Below, piece by piece: positions 34,949-45,000 of a DNA stretch of 64,000 nucleotides. Below the pieces are notes generated by a model. It was not told the DNA's origin. It did no database searches and worked only from the letters and a program-made list of their open reading frames with translations. This stretch comes from Nocardia flavorosea. Lineage in GTDB: Bacteria > Actinomycetota > Actinomycetes > Mycobacteriales > Mycobacteriaceae. Within the stretch, counting starts at the first letter, position 1. Each line of letters opens with the position of its first letter. The translations under genes and the position numbers were made by a program. The DNA is taken from positions 85,953 to 149,952 of the forward strand of contig NZ_JADLQL010000008.1 of NCBI RefSeq assembly GCF_015477805.1. The letters are read 5' to 3'.

Positions 34949-36352
34949 ATGAAACTCGTCGATTTCGACAACCCGGTTCGCGCTAGCTGGCTCGCGGACC
35001 AAGGGTTCCGACTCGACCCCGGACCGTTCATCTCCGAGACGTACGCGGCACGGATGATGCTTCGTCACGTTTCTCGTACTGAGCAGCTGGGGGACCTGGC
35101 CGAGCGGATATTTCGCCCAGGTATCTTCAAACGCCATTGGACCGGAAGCGCGGAACACGGTGTTCGGTTCCTTTCAAGCGCGGACATCTTCGAGGCGGAC
35201 CTGTCGACGCTGCCCATGATCACCGAGAAGTCGTTCGATTCGGACCCCAAGCTTCCCCTCGAGCCGGGATGGACACTCATTACGTGCTCTGGAATGACCG
35301 CGGGCCGCGTCACCTATGCCCGAAATGAGATGGAGGGATACGCGTGCACGCAGGACGTGCTGCGCGTCGTCCCTGGAGCGGATATTCCGGGTGGATACCT
35401 CTACACGTTCCTTGCCAGCCGGTACGGCACGGCGATGATCAAGGGCGGAATCTACGGAAGTAGCATCAAGCACATAGAACCTCCACACCTCGTCGACATC
35501 CCCATTCCCCGCCTCGGCAACGGGATCGAGTCCCAAATCGACTCCCTGATCCAACACGCAATGAAACTGCGCTCCCGGTATCAGAAGGGCGTGATATCAG
35601 CAACGGAAGACCTTTTCACCAGTGCAGGACTCTCCGATCTCTTGGAATACAACTGGCATGACGACCGCGAAATAGGTTTCCATGTCGATGGCGTTCGCAG
35701 CGAATCACTGCGGGCCCTCAACTTTTCCCCGAGAGCGCGGCGCCTGATCGCACGGATTCGCGATGTACCACACCGTTCGCTCGGTAGCGTCTGTGAAAAT
35801 GGTTTACTCGCCCGCGGTCCACAGTTCAAAAGGATCGACGCGGCGCCTGGATACGGAGTTAAGCTAGTCGGCCAACGACAGGGGTTCTGGATGCGTCCGG
35901 AGGGGCGCTGGGTTTCAATGTCTGAGTCTGAGCGGCGCGCTGTGCAGGTGGATGACGAGACAGTGCTCGTTGCCTCGACAGGAACACTTGGCGAAACCGA
36001 AGTCTATTGCAGGGCTATCTTTGCAACCGGATCGGCGCTGAAGAATGCTTTCACAGGACACTTTCTGCGAATCCGATCGGGCGACCCGGCCGTGTCGAAT
36101 CCATACCTATTCGCTTTTTTCAGGTCTGACATTGCCTTCAGGTTACTTCGCTCAATGAGCACTGGGGGCAAGCAGCAGGACATCCATGCCTCGTTTCGGA
36201 TTGAACTACCAATACCAATGTGCGACAACGAATCCCGGGATAGGATTACCGAGACCGTGCGACAGTCGTACCGACGCCGAGATGAGGCCGATGCGCTGGA
36301 GGACGAGGCTATGACCTTACTGGAGAAGGCGATTCGAGAGGCGGCCAGATAG
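34949..36352 (+). CDS. HsdS-like specificity subunit, MAD5-like
   Basis: A 467-residue protein that starts on the base after the methyltransferase stop. It has two halves with target-recognition-domain character: WTLITCSGMTAGRVTYARNEMEGYA in pieces and HIEPPHLVDIPIP in the first, and DETVLVASTGTLGETEVYCRA with IRSGDP and IELPIPM in the second. Each half ends in a helix-rich spacer. It would give the methyltransferase its DNA target. AT content is higher than in the neighbours, typical of rapidly changing recognition genes. Confidence 0.82.
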   Translation: MKLVDFDNPVRASWLADQGFRLDPGPFISETYAARMMLRHVSRTEQLGDLAERIFRPGIFKRHWTGSAEHGVRFLSSADIFEADLSTLPMITEKSFDSDPKLPLEPGWTLITCSGMTAGRVTYARNEMEGYACTQDVLRVVPGADIPGGYLYTFLASRYGTAMIKGGIYGSSIKHIEPPHLVDIPIPRLGNGIESQIDSLIQHAMKLRSRYQKGVISATEDLFTSAGLSDLLEYNWHDDREIGFHVDGVRSESLRALNFSPRARRLIARIRDVPHRSLGSVCENGLLARGPQFKRIDAAPGYGVKLVGQRQGFWMRPEGRWVSMSESERRAVQVDDETVLVASTGTLGETEVYCRAIFATGSALKNAFTGHFLRIRSGDPAVSNPYLFAFFRSDIAFRLLRSMSTGGKQQDIHASFRIELPIPMCDNESRDRITETVRQSYRRRDEADALEDEAMTLLEKAIREAAR

Positions 36353-36354
36353 AC

Positions 36355-39300
36355 ATGGCAGAGATCGTCGGCGGGGGGCCGCCGGTCAACGACGCGGAGC
36401 GTGCGGTCATCGCATACCTGCGGGACCATGGACCCGACGAGTGGTGGGTGCTGCACAATATCGAAATCCCCGTGCACGGTGGCCGGTACGAAGTCGACCT
36501 GATCGTGGTTACGGAGCATTCGGTGTGCCTGATAGATGTGAAAGGCACGCGCGGACGGATCGAGGTCAGCGGGCATCGATGGTTCCCTGACGGCCGTCAA
36601 CCTTTCGGTTCTCCAGTGGCGAAGCTGAACGGGCACGCTCGGGCCTACAAGGGTTACCTCGAAAGGCAGCGGCGGGTTCTCAGCCGGGTATACGTCGATA
36701 CGCTGGTGGTGCTGACCGCTCCGAACGCCGTCCTCGTCGACCCGAACAGCGCGCCCGGTGCGGACGCAAACAGCGTGACCTCGATGGACGGATTGATTCC
36801 GATGCTCGCGGATGTGTCGCGTGTTCGTGCCGGCATGTCGCGAGACCTCACGCAATACCGGTCGGACCTGCTCGAAGCCCTGACGGGATCGGTGCAGCGG
36901 CCGACCGGTCCGCGCCGGTTCGGGCACTGGACGGTAGTCGAGCGCCTGGGCGGTAGCGATGAAGTGACCGAGTACCGGGCGATCAACGCTGAGCTCGGTG
37001 GTTCGGAATCGGTGCTGCTGCGGGTGTATCGGGTGGATCCGTTCCAGCCGGAGGAACAGCGGAACGCCGAGCGGAATGCGCTTGCGAATGCTTACCGGGT
37101 GCTGGCGCGGATGCCGTCCAACGAGTGCATCGTCGGGAGTCGCGACTTTTTCCCGACCGAGGACGAGGATCAGTTCGTCCAGGTCCTCGACGACCCGCAC
37201 GGACGGGCGCTGTACGCGCGCCTGACCGATACACGCAACCCGATGTCAGCGGATGTGAAGATTCGTGTCATCGCCGATATTCTGCGCGGGCTGGCGTGGG
37301 CGCACGGACACAAGGTAATACACCGTGCGCTGTCGCCGGCCAGTGTGCTGATGAAGCCCAATGGCCGGGCGATGCTCACCGGGTTCGACTACGCACGCCC
37401 AGAAGGGCCGCGGGCGATGACGGTGCAGGGCAAGCTCGGTGATGTTCTGGACCCGGCCTATGTGGCTCCGGAGTGCCAGGGCCGGGTTCAGCAGATGAGT
37501 CGTGCCTCCGACGTGTACGCCGCCGGGGTGATCGCCTTTCAGCTGCTCACGGGTGAGCTTCCGTTCACCACGACGGTCGAGCAGTTCGAACAGGGCAGTG
37601 TGCTGCCGACGAACGTCCTTACGCGGGCCGGGGTGCCGGAGGACGTGGCGTCACTGCTGCAACAGCTGTGCGCGCTGGCACCGTCGGCCCGCCCTCCGGC
37701 GGCGGAGGCTTTTCAGCAGTTCGGTCGGATCGCTGGAGGACGTCGGCCCAGCAGGGAGCAGGGCGCGGAAGAAAGGGCAGCATCCGAAAAGCCCGGCCTG
37801 CGCAATCTGACGGAGGGATACCAGCTCACGCCGCAGTACACGATCCGCCGCAAACTCGGAGCGGGCACATTCGGCGTCGTGTACCAGGTGTACGACAACC
37901 TCGCCGGCGCAGATCAAGTCGTGAAGATCGTCGACCGCGACCGGGAGTCGGAGGTCGAGCGACTGCGACAGGAGTACACGATCCTGCGCGGGTTGCCGCC
38001 GCACTCGAACGTAGTGAAGGTGGAAGGTGCGGGGTATCTCGATAGCGGCACGGTGCCCTATCTGGTGTTCGAATATCTCGATGGTCGTGATCTGAAAGAT
38101 CTTCTGCAGGAAGGGGCGCTCAACCCCGCGGATGCCCTCGCCGTGGGCCGCGACCTCGCGGCAGGTTTGAGATTCTTGCACGGGTGCGGCGTCTACCACT
38201 GCGACGTGAAACCCAACAACGTGCTCCGCACCGATCAGGGCTGTAAGATCCTGGACTTCAATGTGGCAGTGACCGCCGAGTCCAGCCTGAGCAGGGCAGG
38301 CGGCAATCACCGGTACGTGCCACCCGATGTCACCGACAGTGGTCCGATGAACTCCGACCGGCTCATCGACCGTGACATCTACGGCGCGGGCCTGATCCTG
38401 TACGAAGCGCTCACCGGGGAATGGCCGTTCGTGAACCAGGGTAAGCCCGTGCTGTCGGAACTTCCCCGCGACCCCCGCGAGCTACCCGGACTGAGCGACC
38501 TGTCCGACGGTTTCGCCACCGCCGTTCTCAAGGCCATCGCGCCGTTGCGCAGTGACCGTTTCGCGAGCGCCGAGGAGTTCTGTAAAGCTCTCGACGCGTT
38601 TGGTGACACGATCCGGAAGCCACGCGAAACACCGCCACTGGAACCGGTTCCAGCACCCCAAGGCGGTATTCCTGTCGGCACCAATCCGTTCGTCGACCAC
38701 CTGCAAACCCTGTACAGCCAGAGTACGAGCAGCAACGCCGGCACCCGCGGGCACGACCCGTACAAGCTGTATGTTGCGACGCTGCTCGACAACGAACTGC
38801 GCGACGACGTACTCGCCGGGAAGTTTCGCCTGGTCGTCATCACCGGCAATGCGGGCGACGGCAAGACCGCCTTCCTCGAGGCGCTCGTCGCGAAGGCGCT
38901 GCGCGAGGGGGCAACGGCGGGTCCGCCACGCGTCAACGGAGCGGATATCCGCCTGTTCAACGGGACGTGGCTGCGAACCAACTACGACGGAAGTCAGGAC
39001 GAGGGCGCACGCGACAACGACGAGGTGTTGCTCGACTTCTTCGCGCCGTACCGCGACGGGGCAGCGCCCGACGGCGACATCCGACTGATCGCCATCAATG
39101 AGGGCCGCCTCGTCGACTTCTGCGCGACGCAGGCCGACTCGTTCGGCCTGTTCACACAGGCCGTGCGGGCAGGACTCAACGGCGGATCCCCGGCGGAGGG
39201 CATCGCGGTGGTGAACCTGAACCGCCGCAGCCTGGTCGCGGATCGGGAGCTCGACGGGTCGATCTTCGAGCGGATTCTCGACCAGATGACCGCCGACGAG

Positions 39301-40425
39301 TACTGGGAGGCATGTGGTTCGTGTGAGCTGGCCCGACGTTGCTTTGCGCGGCACAATGCAGTCACCTTGGGTCATTCCAATGCGGGCCCGAAGGTGGTAT
39401 CGCGGCTCAAGGAGCTGTACACGCTGAACCACCTGAGGGGAAAGCTGCACATGACGGTGCGGGACGTGCGGTCCGCCCTGGCCTACACCCTCACCTCCGG
39501 TCGAGGATGCGAGCAGATTCACGACCTCTACCGAGACGGTGACACGCGCGCCATCCTGGACGGCTTCTACTTCAACAGTTGGGCAGGGCTACCCGATTCA
39601 CCAGACCGGTTGCTGACACTGCTGCGGGAGATCGATGTGGCTAAGGTGCCCGAACCCGCACTCGACCGGAAGCTCGACTATGTCGGGCCGGATGCGGGGC
39701 AGGCGCTCATGCGTATCGACGGCCGCGATGACTACGACCTGGATCTGCTCGAAGCGCTGTTTTCCCAGCTTCCCCGGACCCCGAAACCCACAGCGGCGCA
39801 AACCGAGCTACATTCGCGTTATTTGGCGGCCGCGCGGAGACGATTCTTCTTCGAATGCGTAGACGAGCAGCGTGCCCGACGGCTGCTGCCATACCGGTCC
39901 GCCACAACATTTCTGGAGCTGCTGGCTTCACCCGCGCAGACGCAGGCCTACGTGGCGGAGGTCATCGAGGCCGTCAACCGCGGTGAGGGCTTGCCCGAAC
40001 CACGCCGGTTCGGTGGCGATCTCGCGCTGCAGATCCGCGAGGTGGTCGGCGGTACGATCCGGTCCTACCGACTGTTCCGCAAGGAGAATCTTTCACTGTC
40101 GACGACCGGTTCTGACTCCGCTCCATACCTCGAAACCCAGCGTGATGGCCTGCTGCTTCAGCATCACGCCGACAGCGGGCACCAGGCACGGCTGCGTATC
40201 GGGCTGGACCTTTTCGAGTTCCTACACCGGCTCCGCCACGGCCATCTACCTGGGCTCGCCGACGAGCAGGGGCTACTCCTCGGACTCACTATTTTCAAAA
40301 ATGAACTTGCGGCCGCGCCGTACCAGGAGGTACTGCTCACCTCCGGCGGCGACGATCTGCACCGCGTACAGCGGGATCCGGACGGGCGGCTGGTGATGCA
40401 GACTATGGGCATGGGGGTGAGCTGA
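36355..40425 (+). CDS. NERD / tandem protein kinase / P-loop protein, MAD6-like
   Basis: A 1356-residue multidomain protein. Residues 1-130 are a NERD nuclease-like domain (Asp48, Asp61-Val-Lys63 in VDLIVV and LIDVKG). Residues ~189-460 are a kinase-like domain whose catalytic loop reads HRALSPASV from residue 323, lacking the Asp, so it is a pseudokinase. Residues ~495-770 are a second kinase with the glycine loop GAGTFG (502-507), VVKIVD, HCDVKPNN (Asp617) and a DFN in place of DFG. Residues ~800-1356 hold a Walker A GNAGDGKT (831-838) and IRLIAINEG. It resembles PglW in its first part, but it is longer. It sits between the specificity and MAD7-like genes. Confidence 0.85.
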   Translation: MAEIVGGGPPVNDAERAVIAYLRDHGPDEWWVLHNIEIPVHGGRYEVDLIVVTEHSVCLIDVKGTRGRIEVSGHRWFPDGRQPFGSPVAKLNGHARAYKGYLERQRRVLSRVYVDTLVVLTAPNAVLVDPNSAPGADANSVTSMDGLIPMLADVSRVRAGMSRDLTQYRSDLLEALTGSVQRPTGPRRFGHWTVVERLGGSDEVTEYRAINAELGGSESVLLRVYRVDPFQPEEQRNAERNALANAYRVLARMPSNECIVGSRDFFPTEDEDQFVQVLDDPHGRALYARLTDTRNPMSADVKIRVIADILRGLAWAHGHKVIHRALSPASVLMKPNGRAMLTGFDYARPEGPRAMTVQGKLGDVLDPAYVAPECQGRVQQMSRASDVYAAGVIAFQLLTGELPFTTTVEQFEQGSVLPTNVLTRAGVPEDVASLLQQLCALAPSARPPAAEAFQQFGRIAGGRRPSREQGAEERAASEKPGLRNLTEGYQLTPQYTIRRKLGAGTFGVVYQVYDNLAGADQVVKIVDRDRESEVERLRQEYTILRGLPPHSNVVKVEGAGYLDSGTVPYLVFEYLDGRDLKDLLQEGALNPADALAVGRDLAAGLRFLHGCGVYHCDVKPNNVLRTDQGCKILDFNVAVTAESSLSRAGGNHRYVPPDVTDSGPMNSDRLIDRDIYGAGLILYEALTGEWPFVNQGKPVLSELPRDPRELPGLSDLSDGFATAVLKAIAPLRSDRFASAEEFCKALDAFGDTIRKPRETPPLEPVPAPQGGIPVGTNPFVDHLQTLYSQSTSSNAGTRGHDPYKLYVATLLDNELRDDVLAGKFRLVVITGNAGDGKTAFLEALVAKALREGATAGPPRVNGADIRLFNGTWLRTNYDGSQDEGARDNDEVLLDFFAPYRDGAAPDGDIRLIAINEGRLVDFCATQADSFGLFTQAVRAGLNGGSPAEGIAVVNLNRRSLVADRELDGSIFERILDQMTADEYWEACGSCELARRCFARHNAVTLGHSNAGPKVVSRLKELYTLNHLRGKLHMTVRDVRSALAYTLTSGRGCEQIHDLYRDGDTRAILDGFYFNSWAGLPDSPDRLLTLLREIDVAKVPEPALDRKLDYVGPDAGQALMRIDGRDDYDLDLLEALFSQLPRTPKPTAAQTELHSRYLAAARRRFFFECVDEQRARRLLPYRSATTFLELLASPAQTQAYVAEVIEAVNRGEGLPEPRRFGGDLALQIREVVGGTIRSYRLFRKENLSLSTTGSDSAPYLETQRDGLLLQHHADSGHQARLRIGLDLFEFLHRLRHGHLPGLADEQGLLLGLTIFKNELAAAPYQEVLLTSGGDDLHRVQRDPDGRLVMQTMGMGVS

Positions 40426-42014
40426 TGGCTCTGGCCAAGCTCGACCGGGAATTCCGCTTCCCTGGCGTAACGACGATCGACTACAAGTCCCTCGACATGG
40501 ACCGGGTACTCACTGCGTTCCTGGCACGGCTGTGGCACTACGGCAGATCCAGCGTCATCCTCAGAACCAGCGAACTGTCCATCGACGCGTACGCGGACAC
40601 CATTACCGAGCATCCGGAGCTATTTTCCGAGTTCGACTCCGATACCTCGCGGCGGTGGCTCGAAACGCATCTACTGGACCTGGTCAGCCGTGGCAAGGCC
40701 AAGCAGGCAGTCGCCGGGTTGCGGCCCCTGCACGGGTTCACGTATCGGCTCCGAAACGCCCGTCATTCCCGGTCGTACGGCGCAGATGAGCAGTTGTATT
40801 CCATGCTGCGAGCCGGCCAGGGACCCGGTACCGGTGTGCTGCAATATCTGCGGGAATTCTTCTTCACCGGACTGGATGCGGTAACCGGCCAAACCAAGGC
40901 GGACGGCCAGGTCGATGTCGACACCCAGGCCCTGATCAACCTCACGACGGCCGTCAAGGACAGCATCACCGATCGGGCGTCATCAGATGCGCCGGTGTTT
41001 CATCCTCCCCTCTACGCTGAGGCGTCGACCCTGCTGGTCGAGGATTCACTTCGGCTGCTCTACCACAAGGACTTGATCCCGAGGTCGGTCCTCGTCGAGT
41101 ACTTGAAGATCCTCTTCGCCTTCCACCTCGCGCTGTATCATCTCCGGTGCGCAAAGTTCCTCCCCGCCCTCGTCGCGGGCGAGCCGGCGCCCCGGTCGGC
41201 AAGCTTCTTCCTCGACGTCGCCGCAGTATCCGGCACACCGGCGGCGGCGTTGGCCGAACGCAGCGCCGCCGGTTGGTACGGGCGATTCCCGGAATTCATC
41301 CGCGCCACCTTCGTCGTCCGCAAACTCGACGACTTCGCGCACTCACTGGTCAAGCGCAAGAAGATCAGCCGACCTGCCGACGGGGTCTTTCGTGTTTCCG
41401 AGCTGCTCGCGTTTCTCGGAAAAGACTTCGCCCACGAGCGGGAGCAGTTCGCCGGCGCCCGGATCAGCCGCGTCCTGGACAGCATTCCCCCTGGCGAGGA
41501 TGATCCTACGGAGCAGATCCGGGAGTTCGGGCTCGACGACTTCACCACCTACATCGAGATGATCACGACCTACCGGGTGCGGTTCCATCTCAGCTATCTG
41601 CGGGAATGCGTTGATTCGTTGCTGCTGAAGAACCGGCCGGGCGCGATGATCACCCAGCCCAAGCAAGGGCAGCGGCGCTTCATTCTCGATAGCCGGCTGC
41701 TCGAGGTGCTGTTGCAGATCGCACTGCTCGGATCGGATGGCCACGGTGGCTTCCATACTGTGCCGCTGCGCGTCGACGAATTTCTCGACGTCCTGCGCGA
41801 ACGTTACGGTCTGTACATCGATCGGCTCCCGGACGGCGACGGTTTCGGCGAAGCCACCATCGCCGATCAGACTGCGCTCCGATCGAACACCCGTGCCTTC
41901 GTCGATCGGCTGCGAGAGATCGGGTTCTATTCCGACCTCTCCGATGCTTACGTGACCCAGACAATCACTCCACGCTACGTCGTCGGAGCCACACTCAGAC
42001 CAGGACAGCAATGA
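40425..42014 (+). CDS. Unknown defence-system protein, MAD7-like
   Basis: A 529-residue protein whose ATG shares one base with the previous stop (TGATG). I see no classical catalytic motif, signal peptide or membrane helix. It is helix-rich with many aromatic and charged residues, and ends with a winged-helix-like stretch (RFILDSRLLEVLLQIALLG, VDEFLDVLRERYGLYIDRLPDGDG). Position and coupling on both sides imply that it forms a complex with the kinase and the ATPase. The MAD7 label rests on gene order. Confidence 0.7.
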   Translation: MALAKLDREFRFPGVTTIDYKSLDMDRVLTAFLARLWHYGRSSVILRTSELSIDAYADTITEHPELFSEFDSDTSRRWLETHLLDLVSRGKAKQAVAGLRPLHGFTYRLRNARHSRSYGADEQLYSMLRAGQGPGTGVLQYLREFFFTGLDAVTGQTKADGQVDVDTQALINLTTAVKDSITDRASSDAPVFHPPLYAEASTLLVEDSLRLLYHKDLIPRSVLVEYLKILFAFHLALYHLRCAKFLPALVAGEPAPRSASFFLDVAAVSGTPAAALAERSAAGWYGRFPEFIRATFVVRKLDDFAHSLVKRKKISRPADGVFRVSELLAFLGKDFAHEREQFAGARISRVLDSIPPGEDDPTEQIREFGLDDFTTYIEMITTYRVRFHLSYLRECVDSLLLKNRPGAMITQPKQGQRRFILDSRLLEVLLQIALLGSDGHGGFHTVPLRVDEFLDVLRERYGLYIDRLPDGDGFGEATIADQTALRSNTRAFVDRLREIGFYSDLSDAYVTQTITPRYVVGATLRPGQQ

Positions 42015-45000
42015 GCGAAGGACTGCGCGAACTGACCGACCGGGACCTCGATGAGGCCCTCGAGCAGCTGCTGGTCCCGAAACTGACCTCCGTACTGTTG
42101 TCCCGGGAGAATGGGCACTGCGCCCGGGTCACAGAACTGTCCGCTGCCCTCGCGACCGGCGTGTGCGCGCAACTGCAGGCCGCTGCGGGTACCCGAGCGC
42201 ACGTATATGTCCTCGGCCGCCCGCCTGGCGTACCCGAATCCGTCGCCGTTACCAGCACCAAGCTGATCGAGCTGCGTAACCCCGACGAGGATGGTCGGCG
42301 CCCGCCGCTTCTCGTCCTCATCCCACCCGGCACTCGTGCCAGCGCCGAGGACTCCTTCGATATCGCGACCTTCGAGCAAATCGAACTCGGCGACGTGTAC
42401 GGCGACCTCGCTGGTCGTCTCTTCAGCGAGCTTCCCGCGGAGCTGCACATCGGTGTGAAGGAACTCTTCTCGGTGCTGGATGAGAACGCGTGGCTCTGGG
42501 CGAATTCGTACGCTCGCGCGCGCTATCTGCTTACGGTGAAGCTGAACGAATACGATCTGTCGGCGGCCGGCGCGGCGCTCTTCGAACTGGGGCTGATCCC
42601 CGACTTCGATCTTTTCGACGATGCCGCCGAAGTACGGACTCGCCTGACCCGCAACGTTCAGCAGATGGGCATGCTCACCACCGCAGACCGACCCACCCGC
42701 CAGCGAGTCATCAGGCTCGGCTTGACCGAGTCGTCCTTCCGGGCGCGCTTGGCCGACTTCCTGGTAAATCACGGCACAGAAGATCCGAGGGCCTGGACTC
42801 GCCGGATCGTGGTCGATCGCGCCAACTGGCCACTCGCCTTCCCACGGTGGCCTCTCCGCGAGGACAGTCCTGCCAACGACCGGATGACGATCCGGGTAAA
42901 GGAACTCGACCTCCCGACCGCAGGCAGCGCCCCGGAGCACGCGCAGCATCCGACACTATCGGCGATCACCGGACAGCCGTACCTACTGGGCGGATCGAAA
43001 GGAGTCAACCAGCTCGCCGCCGAGTTCGAGGTCGACCCCGATCCGCGTACCATCGCCGCGCTCGAGAAGTTCACTGTTCAACTGATTGCCGAACAAAGCG
43101 GATTCACCGGACTGTCGGTCTCGACGAAGGTGAACAAGACAGCCAAGGCGGCCAAACGCAGCTACAAGGCCGCGTTGAAAAGGCTTCGGGCAGCGGAGCT
43201 CGATGACGGGTGGTATTTCCTGCGTGTGCTCCCGATCGACGAGGACGGTGTCCCGTTGCCGGTAGTGCCGGACCGCAATGGCGCCCGCCCTCGCAACGAA
43301 AGCGAGCGGTTCTACATCGTATCAGATGAAGCGCTCGACGACCCCGCCCCGTCAACGCGGATCAGCAAGGACGTCGGGGTTTCTCAGGCCATCGCGGATC
43401 TGGCATTCAAGGCTGTCACCGACGGCAAGTCGCCGTCGGTCGTATCGCTGCGGGAAGTCGGGTGGCGGGACGGGAAAACCACGCTGCATGCCGCTTTCAG
43501 CAACGCTGCTCAGGTAGAGATCCCGCTGTCGCCCACGTTGGTCGAGCTCGAACGCAGCACCCTCGCCTCACCGGGCAATCCCGGACAGTGGAAGATTGCC
43601 ATCCGGAACGGGGTACCGGCTACACCGACAGCAGTCGAACACATCTGGCCGGCCTCGGGTGACGAGGCCATGACGAACTTCCTGCGCACCCGCACCCAAC
43701 TGTTTCGCGCCATCCGCGGCGATGAGGATCTCGTCGTGGAGGGGCGGGATCTCCGGCAGTTCCACGAGTTGGTGATCGAGTACGCCGAATCGTACGGCGA
43801 GCTGCTCAATCGTCAGCTGTATCAGAACGAACGGGCCGACGACAGTCAACTCCGAGAGCGGCTGCGAGAGCTGACCGGCCTGTTGCAAATTGACACCATA
43901 ACCGTCGACCATATCGATACGCACGGGCTCCGAACACAAATCATCCTGACCTCGCCCACTCATCCTCTACGGCTGCTGTGGTTGGCTACCTGGGCAGAAC
44001 TCGGACATGAGTGGAGGGAGGCCGCCGCCGACGTAGATGTCACCGTCAGGGCGGCAACCGCTGCCTCTCACCGGCTGATGAGCCCCCTCGGGTTTCCGCT
44101 CGTGGTCCCCCGAGCAGATGGCCGCATGGCGGTCGCGGCAAGCAACCTTACTCCCTACTGGGGAGTCTGCCTTCCGGCAGATGTCGCCGATCCTCAAAGA
44201 CTCCTCAGTCTTACGGCAACGGCGCTCACGGTCGCTCGGCGCGGCGGAGACGGTGATGTCGTCGACGGTCGACGTCTCGCGGACCGGATCGAACGATATC
44301 TACGGCTGCATCCTTACGTAGGCACACTCGTCGTCAACGCAGTCAATCCCGGCGGCGCGGACGCGCTTGCGGACATGCTGCTCGTGCTCGAGTCCCGCAG
44401 GGGGCTCAAGGGCATCTGCTATGAGCTGAGACTCTTCAGCTCCGAGCCGGAGTCCACGACCGAAGGATCGGCCCTATCGAAGCTGCTGCGGGGTGAATGG
44501 CGAGACACTCTCGATGCCGAGACTTTCCGTGCCCCGCGTGCTGCGGGCACCGGGGCGAAGCTGACGGTCGCGATTCGCCCGCTCGATGAATTCCGGTCGG
44601 CGACAAGCGAGAACAACGCCCACATCACCTTTCTATTCGATGCATTCAGCAACGAGGACTTCGGAGCGATACCAGCCAGCAACCGCGGCACCGTCCCGGT
44701 GCACGGCCTGGTGCAGGATGTCACGGTCACCTACACCGACGACGGTGACACCGTGCTATGGCAGAAGCAGCCACGCCACGGCTCGGCCCACTCGCTGGCC
44801 CGGTCGGACGAACTCACCGATCTGTTGTCATCGCTGCCGGAGGTGGTCTCCAACGCGGCTTGCGCCGTCGCAACCCGCCAGGTGGGCACGCGAATGGTGC
44901 CGAATATCGGACTCACTCTGGACGCAGCCGACAACACACTGCTCCATCAGGCCCATCAGTCCAGCGACTGGGTCATCACAATCGACCGAACCCTCGGGAT

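Noticed and set aside
42490..43206. Long Arg-rich frame inside the giant ATPase gene
   Set aside because: Composition is dominated by Arg, Pro and Ser from a shifted GC-rich frame; no ribosome binding site and no homologous look.
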